Shown: positions 59,101 through 64,000 of the stretch, piece after piece
Numbering within the stretch: position 1 is the stretch's first letter
Layout: the number at the start of each line of letters is the position of its first letter
NCBI RefSeq assembly: GCF_020520425.1
Contig: NC_079487.1
Location: forward strand, 47,437,219 to 47,501,218
Direction: 5' to 3'
DNA: 64,000 bases
From: Spinacia oleracea
Taxonomy: Eukaryota > Streptophyta > Magnoliopsida > Caryophyllales > Amaranthaceae
Position numbers and translations under genes: made by a program
Notes under the pieces: generated by a model
Databases searched by the model: none
The model's input: the letters and a program-made list of their open reading frames with translations, nothing else
Told to the model about the DNA's origin: nothing

Positions 59101-62100
59101 AAATACACTCAATTATACATCAACTGTACTGACTTGGGCGTCGGAGGATCCTCATCGTAGACCCCCTGAGGGCACGGAGTTTATCTAGCCAGAATTCTAG
59201 ACACCAAGAACGCTCATGCCTTCGTCATGACATCGTTTCATACCCGAAATAATTAATATTTAATTCTTAGAAAGTTTACGCAACATTAAAAGTTAAAGTT
59301 ATATAAATATGCATGGTGGTTTACATGTGATATTAATTTGCCAATTGATAAAATTGTTAATAAGATACTCCGTAAAAATTTTATGCAATAAGAGCTCGAG
59401 CACATATCCACAGTTTATGTGTAATGAGATTAAACAATCTCAATTTACAGTTTTAAAAAGTTTATCAATGATGAGAAAATTTACTATTGCCATGTTGTTT
59501 TGAAGTGAAACCTGACCCGGCCCCGTGCATAAAAAATAGCGTTTATTACCTGATTGGTGTGCTTAACCTCCGCAAACAAAGTAGTTCAATCTGTAATTGT
59601 GTGGTTCTCATTGCCGAAGAGGTATGCGTTTCTTTAGTGTTTCTACTATGTACTTTATGGGTTTTAAAGATTTCTTAATAACCTATACTGTTATACTGTT
59701 ATTCTGTAATTGTGGAGTGATTATTTTCATACCTCAATTGCCAAATTCATCCAACACTTTCGACCAAAATTGAGCGAGAGGAAAGTCTACACACAATCTT
59801 AAGGATAAATTCCTTATTGTTAGTTACAAAATGATAATGACAACGTATTTCCAAATATATGTGTTAGGGTTGTTGGAGACGATGAGAAATTTCCAATGCG
59901 TAGATTTGGTTTTATATAATTACAACTAGTTTTGATGTCCGTACGATGCACGGGATTTTATTAAAAAAATCTGAATTACTACATATGATATCTCGGGATT
60001 TTATCAAACAACGTATTATCTACAATTCATATAACTTTAACTTTAGCATTCAATGTCATATTATTCATTAAACCAATGTTGAAAAAGCCGATCCTCACTA
60101 TTCTATATACTCCGTGTATAAATATTATTCAATCATAAGGTTTGTATTTAGAAAATTGCAATTCAAATGATACGATAATGATGGTTTCTTTTATATATTC
60201 AAGAACAATAAATACTCCGCGTAACAGGATATAGAAGGCTTAAGCTAGACATCTAATTAAATTTACAACATGATTTAATCTTTATATTTTTGCATTTTTC
60301 ATATTAAATCTTTTATTTATTTTTCATTGAGAGGGAGACCGGGACGGGGATATTTATCTTTGATGTCAGCTTTTTAACCACAAATGGCTTTGCCTCCCTT
60401 CTTCGACAACAACAAAAAAACAAATACGTTATACATTTCGTGAAATTTTCATCCTATAATTTTTGTAATTGGATGATACTAAATTTTTGATGCAAAAAAA
60501 TAATAGAATTTTTTGTTGAGTTGAGTTCTCAATGTTAAAACCCGTAAAGTTTAAAAGACTACTCTTGATGTTAAACAACACTGAAATGTGTTTAATAATT
60601 GAAAGATTTACTCATACTAAAATACTACATATTAAACCTAGAGTATGATAATTTCTTATGATTTTGTTAATTTGCAAACTTTTATCTGTTTTTTATTTTA
60701 CAAAATTTATCTTTTTGTTTGTTGGACTCAGATTTGTAAACGGATAATAAACTATCTCAAAAGTTATTTTTCATTTTTATTTGTATCTAATATTTATTTT
60801 AAATTACACTTAATGACATGGCCATCCTATTTGGCACTCCAAAATCTCTCCAAAAAACTCCCCTTTATATATATATATATAAATAATTGATTTTGCATAG
60901 GATTATTAGAGCAACTCCAATGGTTGCATTTAGGGACTTGCTTGCAATTTCCAAAACTTTCAAGCAAGTAGCTAAACCATTGGAGCAATTTTGTTAAATT
61001 AGCTAGACAAAGCAAATTAGCTCTACCAAGCTAATTAGCTTTGGAAAAAAACAACTTTTTTTTCCTAATTATTAGGAATGTAAACGTAAGAATAGAATAC
61101 AAAAATTAAAAAAAAGAAGTTAAACAAAAATCAAGCTACTTGCTAACCATTAGAGCATGTTATAGCTAGAAAATGTTGTTGCTTGAAAAATTGATGTGGC
61201 ATACCAAGCTACAATGATATTAGCTAACCATTAAAGATGCTCTTAGGACTATATTTTTTTTTGGACTCTACCCATCAAATAAGAGTATACGTTTGTTGGC
61301 AATCTTCATCACTAATTGGAATTGATTTTGAATAGGATTATTAGGACTAATTTTTTTTTGGACTCTACCCATCAAATAGGAGTATACGTTTATCTAATAC
61401 GTTTAGGTTAGATCTAAGTTTTTATTATTATTATTATTAAAACTTAGATATATATCCACGTGGCATCTACTTAATTATATACGTGGCACTTGAATTTTTC
61501 AATTCAAAAATAAATTAGAAATCTTCTTTTTCATTGGCCGAAAGCATTACTAATCCTACGCCAAGCTCTAATATTTCAGCAAATATGCCTCCTTTATATA
61601 TATATTAGATTTATATAATTACAATTTATCAATTACTTATCGCTATTTTTATAAATTTAAAGGAGTTATTAATTAAATAACAATTTTGTTGAATATACTT
61701 TTGTCTTTCTAGTTGATATAGTTATGAATGAAGTGGGACGTGACTCTATCAAAATATATATAAGACAAATAGTAAAAAGTTATAACTCATTATTCATCTA
61801 CAAGAAGAGGAAATAGAAGACAGAAAAAGTAAGACACAATAAAACTACCAAACATTACGTACTATATCTAATTTTTAAAACTTTGGAAGTCATAGTTCAA
61901 TAAACATGTAAAAACTCGTACTTCCTCCATTTTAAAATGATCTTTACGGTTACTATTTGTACAAAAATTAAGACAAAGTAAAAAAATGTGTAAAAAGATG
62001 GGAAAATATAATAAAATATGGATAAAATATGGTAGATGGGTAAAAAGGTGGGTGAGTATAAGAAAAAATGAATAAAGTAAGAGAAAATAAGTAGAAAGTT

Positions 62101-63914
62101 GCAAATATTGTAGGGTAAGAATCATAAGATAGTAAATTTTAAAGTAAAAAAATAGAATAAAGCAAAGTGTAAAAACATTATGAAACAGACTAAAACGGAA
62201 AGTGTAAAAATCATTTTAAAACGGAGGTAATTTGTAGTACTTACTAACAAACACCATAATTTAAATTGTAAATCAAATATAATATTACTTATATATAACA
62301 TAATAGTAAAAGTATAAAATAAAACGAAACTTGTGTGTCGCACAAACGTCAAAGCTAGTAGAGTACTCCCCCATCCCGGAATAATTGCACCGCTTTTCTT
62401 ATAAAGCCGTCCTACCGTTTCTATAAATGGTAAACTTTTATTAATATTATATCAACTACCCCGTTCACATGTCATTGTGTGGTCCCATGAAGGCATGAAC
62501 CCTCCCCCTACCCCTTACCCCTTTAAAAAGATGACACATATCCTTATCTATACTAAAAATATTCCACTATCAACTACCATCTAATTAAATAATAAGTCAA
62601 TTACTTTGTATTAAACTTTGTGTCGGTCAAATCGGTTAAAGTATTTCGGGATAGAGGGAGTATAAAAGACAGATATTCGAACAACCTATTTAATTGGCAC
62701 CTGCCCCGTTTCTTGCAGATGTTCTTTTTTGGATGTAAGTATTTTTTTTCCGGTGAAAATAAGTAATAAAAGTAGTGTACATCTCTCTCTCTATTCTATA
62801 AGAGAACTCATGAGGTCATTACGGTAAATAATCTTTTAGTTTTCCCCATATGAGTTGTACCTGTTATTTACTCTCTCTATCCCTTAATACTCGCTCCACT
62901 TTCCTTATAAAGTCGTTCCTCAATACTCGTTCCGTTTCTATAAATGACATACTTTTACTATTATTATATCATTTCTCTCAATTACCATGGACCTACATAT
63001 ATTTCTACTTTCTTAAAAAACATTCAACCCACCCACCCCCATCCCTTTATTTGACACATTTTTTATATACTAAAAAGTACCCCACTATCAAATACCAACT
63101 AATAAATGAATAAGTTAATTAAATTGCCTAAAACGTTATGCCGATCAAACCGGGGCGAGTATTAAGGGACGGAGGGAGTGTAAATTAAGAAAGTGCAATT
63201 ATATAAAGAAAAGGATAAATTGACATAAATAATCCCAACTTTCACACATCTTCTAAAAATAATCCCAACTTTGGATTATTTTAGAATAATCCAAACTTTA
63301 GGGGTTACCTTCTCAAAATAATCCAGTTACAAACGCATCGCGTGTATATACCAGTTACAAACGAGGGAAGAGAGCTACGACTTTGTGGGTCATCCTACAC
63401 ATGCCCCCAATCTTTACCAATGGACCAAAACTTCATTGGTTGTTGTTGTTCTATTCACTAGCAATAGAAACCAATTTGGTGACCAATTTCAATTGTAAAA
63501 AAACCATTTCTAGTCCACATTTATCTTTCATTTATGTTGATAGATATTAAAAAAAAATTGACAATATTTTTTCAGCTAATGCCTTCAGCAAGAACTGCAC
63601 TCCTGAGTACCGGAGAAGAAAGTGAAAAGGCAATAACAGAGCTAGAACAACTTTTCAAAGTTGTGGAAAATGAGATCAAAGAAAAAAAGTTCTTCGGGGG
63701 AAACAACATTGGATTTCTGGATATAGTTGCGTTAGTGGTAGCTTTCTGGATTCCGTGTATGCAAGAATTTACTGCCAAGAATATTCTTACCAAGGAGAAG
63801 TATCAACTCATTTGCATTTGGTCTGAAAAACTCTTGGGCTGTAGTATTATCAAACAGAACTTGCCCGATAAGGAGAAATTGCGAGAATTCTACCAAACTC
63901 GATTTGCTCATTAA
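56123..63914 (+). CDS. Tau-class glutathione S-transferase, two exons with a 7.1-kb intron
   Basis: Exons 56123-56431 and 63576-63914, gt/ag, phase 0, giving 215 residues. The N-terminal thioredoxin-like half has SPYSGRV with the catalytic Ser at residue 12, EEDLQNKS (33-40), KKIPVLVHN with the cis-Pro 54, and [13 protein letters not shown] (65-77), the glutathione-binding set of the plant tau class. The C-terminal helical half has [13 protein letters not shown] and [17 protein letters not shown]. Known role: conjugating glutathione to reactive or foreign compounds in the cytosol. One intron at this place is typical of tau GSTs; its size here is not. An upstream in-frame ATG (56024) lies before the TATA box and is not used. 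No defect is seen. Confidence 0.92.
56525..57408. mobile_element. Mutator-type MITE with long terminal inverted repeats, in GST intron
   Basis: It starts ggaatttttgtcataaagga and ends tcctttatgacaaatattcc, with inverted repeats of about 190 bp. The 9-bp target duplication taaaattta (56516-56524 and 57409-57417) is the length made by Mutator-like transposases. The arms contain cacgtg boxes (56685, 56696). Internal frames have no recognised match. Confidence 0.85.
58021..58947 (-). mobile_element. TRIM-like miniature LTR retrotransposon, in GST intron
   Basis: Two 183-bp direct repeats (58021-58203, 58765-58947), TG...CA on the minus strand (TGTTAAGGATAA...TTTTAGCA). Next to the right one lies ggctctgatacca (58752-58764), on the minus strand the initiator-Met site tggtatcagagcc. 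A gcggaagggtg purine tract flanks the left repeat. The 561-bp interior has no pol. No matching target duplication is seen. Confidence 0.85.
58948..59260 (+). repeat. Probable gypsy LTR remnant
   Basis: A TATA-like ctatttatggc (near 59011), then pyrimidine-rich DNA, then tgacttgggcgtcggagga at 59130, a motif common near the R/U5 border of plant gypsy LTRs and also present in Tat element 2 at 21931 and 22149. Confidence 0.4.
59926..61609 (-). mobile_element. Helitron-like element, minus orientation, in GST intron
   Basis: On the minus strand it starts TCTAATATATATATAAAGGA (plus right end 61609) and ends cccgtgcatcgtacgg, then acatcaaaaCTAG (plus 59926), followed by T. That is a 5' TC, a hairpin and a 3' CTAG placed between A and T, the known Helitron signature. 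No Rep/helicase gene is present, so it is non-autonomous. A 15-bp direct repeat abuts both ends. Confidence 0.6.
60909..61242. mobile_element. Harbinger/Tourist-like MITE nested in the Helitron-like element
   Basis: gagcaactccaatggtt at the left and aaccattaaagatgctc at the right are inverted, with TTA duplications at 60906-60908 and 61243-61245. 334 bp. Confidence 0.7.
61921..62227. mobile_element. Stowaway-like MITE in GST intron (1)
   Basis: cttcctccattttaaaatga pairs with tcattttaaaacggagg; TA duplications at both ends. 307 bp. Confidence 0.75.
62325..62358 (+). other. Second Helitron-like 3' end, plus orientation
   Basis: cttgtgtgtcgcacaa followed by acgtcaaagCTAG and T aligns base by base with the 3' end of the element at 59926, with transitions only at most differing sites. 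It faces the other way. A matching 5' end was not found. Confidence 0.4.
62366..62660. mobile_element. Stowaway-like MITE in GST intron (2)
   Basis: ctcccccatcccggaataat pairs with atttcgggatagagggag; TA duplications at both ends. 295 bp. Confidence 0.75.
62871..63178. mobile_element. Stowaway-like MITE in GST intron (3)
   Basis: ctctctctatcccttaatac pairs with gtattaagggacggagggag. The right TA is mutated to TG. Internal tttctataaatg.. sequence is shared with the copy at 62366, so both belong to one wider family. Confidence 0.7.
63179..63575. other. End of the GST intron
   Basis: No gene is seen. aataatcc recurs at 63228, 63252 and 63284 in an otherwise unremarkable stretch, ending in the acceptor ttttttcag. 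Confidence 0.5.
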
Positions 63915-64000
63915 CATGAATGCCAAGGTTATTAGTGAGTATTTAAGAACTTGTCATATCTTTAAGTGGTAATTAAGCAGATTGCAGGACTACAGATTTT

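Noticed and set aside
1..64000. tRNA or rRNA genes
   Set aside because: None noticed on either strand by eye; tRNA-like sequence is limited to the short primer-binding sites of the retrotransposons.

Overview
This window is nuclear DNA of a dicot plant. The evidence is two intron-containing host genes (an HNH-endonuclease-family protein and a tau-class glutathione S-transferase), dense nested LTR retrotransposons, LINE fragments, Stowaway-like and Mutator-like MITEs, and a Helitron-like insertion. Repeat style and protein flavour suggest Amaranthaceae/Caryophyllales (spinach or beet relatives). That is an impression from recollection, not a demonstrated identity.

Layout. 1-12,900: the 3' part of an old, broken Ty3/gypsy element of the Tat type (pol with two RNase H modules). 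It carries two genes on the opposite strand, one DUF7745-like and one plant-mobile-domain (PMD)-like, then a 2-kb LTR. 12,900-13,880: a minus-strand Copia remnant, a MITE and the 5' piece of an F-box gene. 13,881-25,518: a complete second Tat-type element (391-bp LTRs, tRNA-Lys primer site, TSD aaact) inserted in that F-box fragment. It has a broken gag-pol, an antisense Transposase_28/coiled-coil gene, and a 1.4-kb solo Copia LTR nested inside (TSD aggca). 26,478-33,639: the seven-exon HNH gene, with MITE and LINE debris in its introns. 34,200-36,900: a LINE fragment, a truncated Copia LTR and the LTR/primer-site end of a third gypsy element. 36,901-47,271: a very young Copia element (1,339-bp LTRs that look identical, TSD tgtgg) whose gag-pol nevertheless has two in-frame stops. 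48,000-55,650: a probable 6.5-kb terminal-inverted-repeat element holding a 3-kb array of 21-bp units. 56,123-63,914: the two-exon GST gene, whose 7.1-kb intron holds a Mutator-type MITE, a TRIM, a Helitron-like element and several further MITEs.

How it works together. Only the HNH and GST genes look intact. Everything else is transposon biology. The most interesting theme is that both Tat-type elements carry antisense, intron-containing accessory genes in the pol-to-3'LTR space. Each gene has its own minus-strand TATA-like box, and the three genes belong to three different protein families. All splice sites, TSDs and LTR comparisons were read by eye. No alignments or database searches were run.
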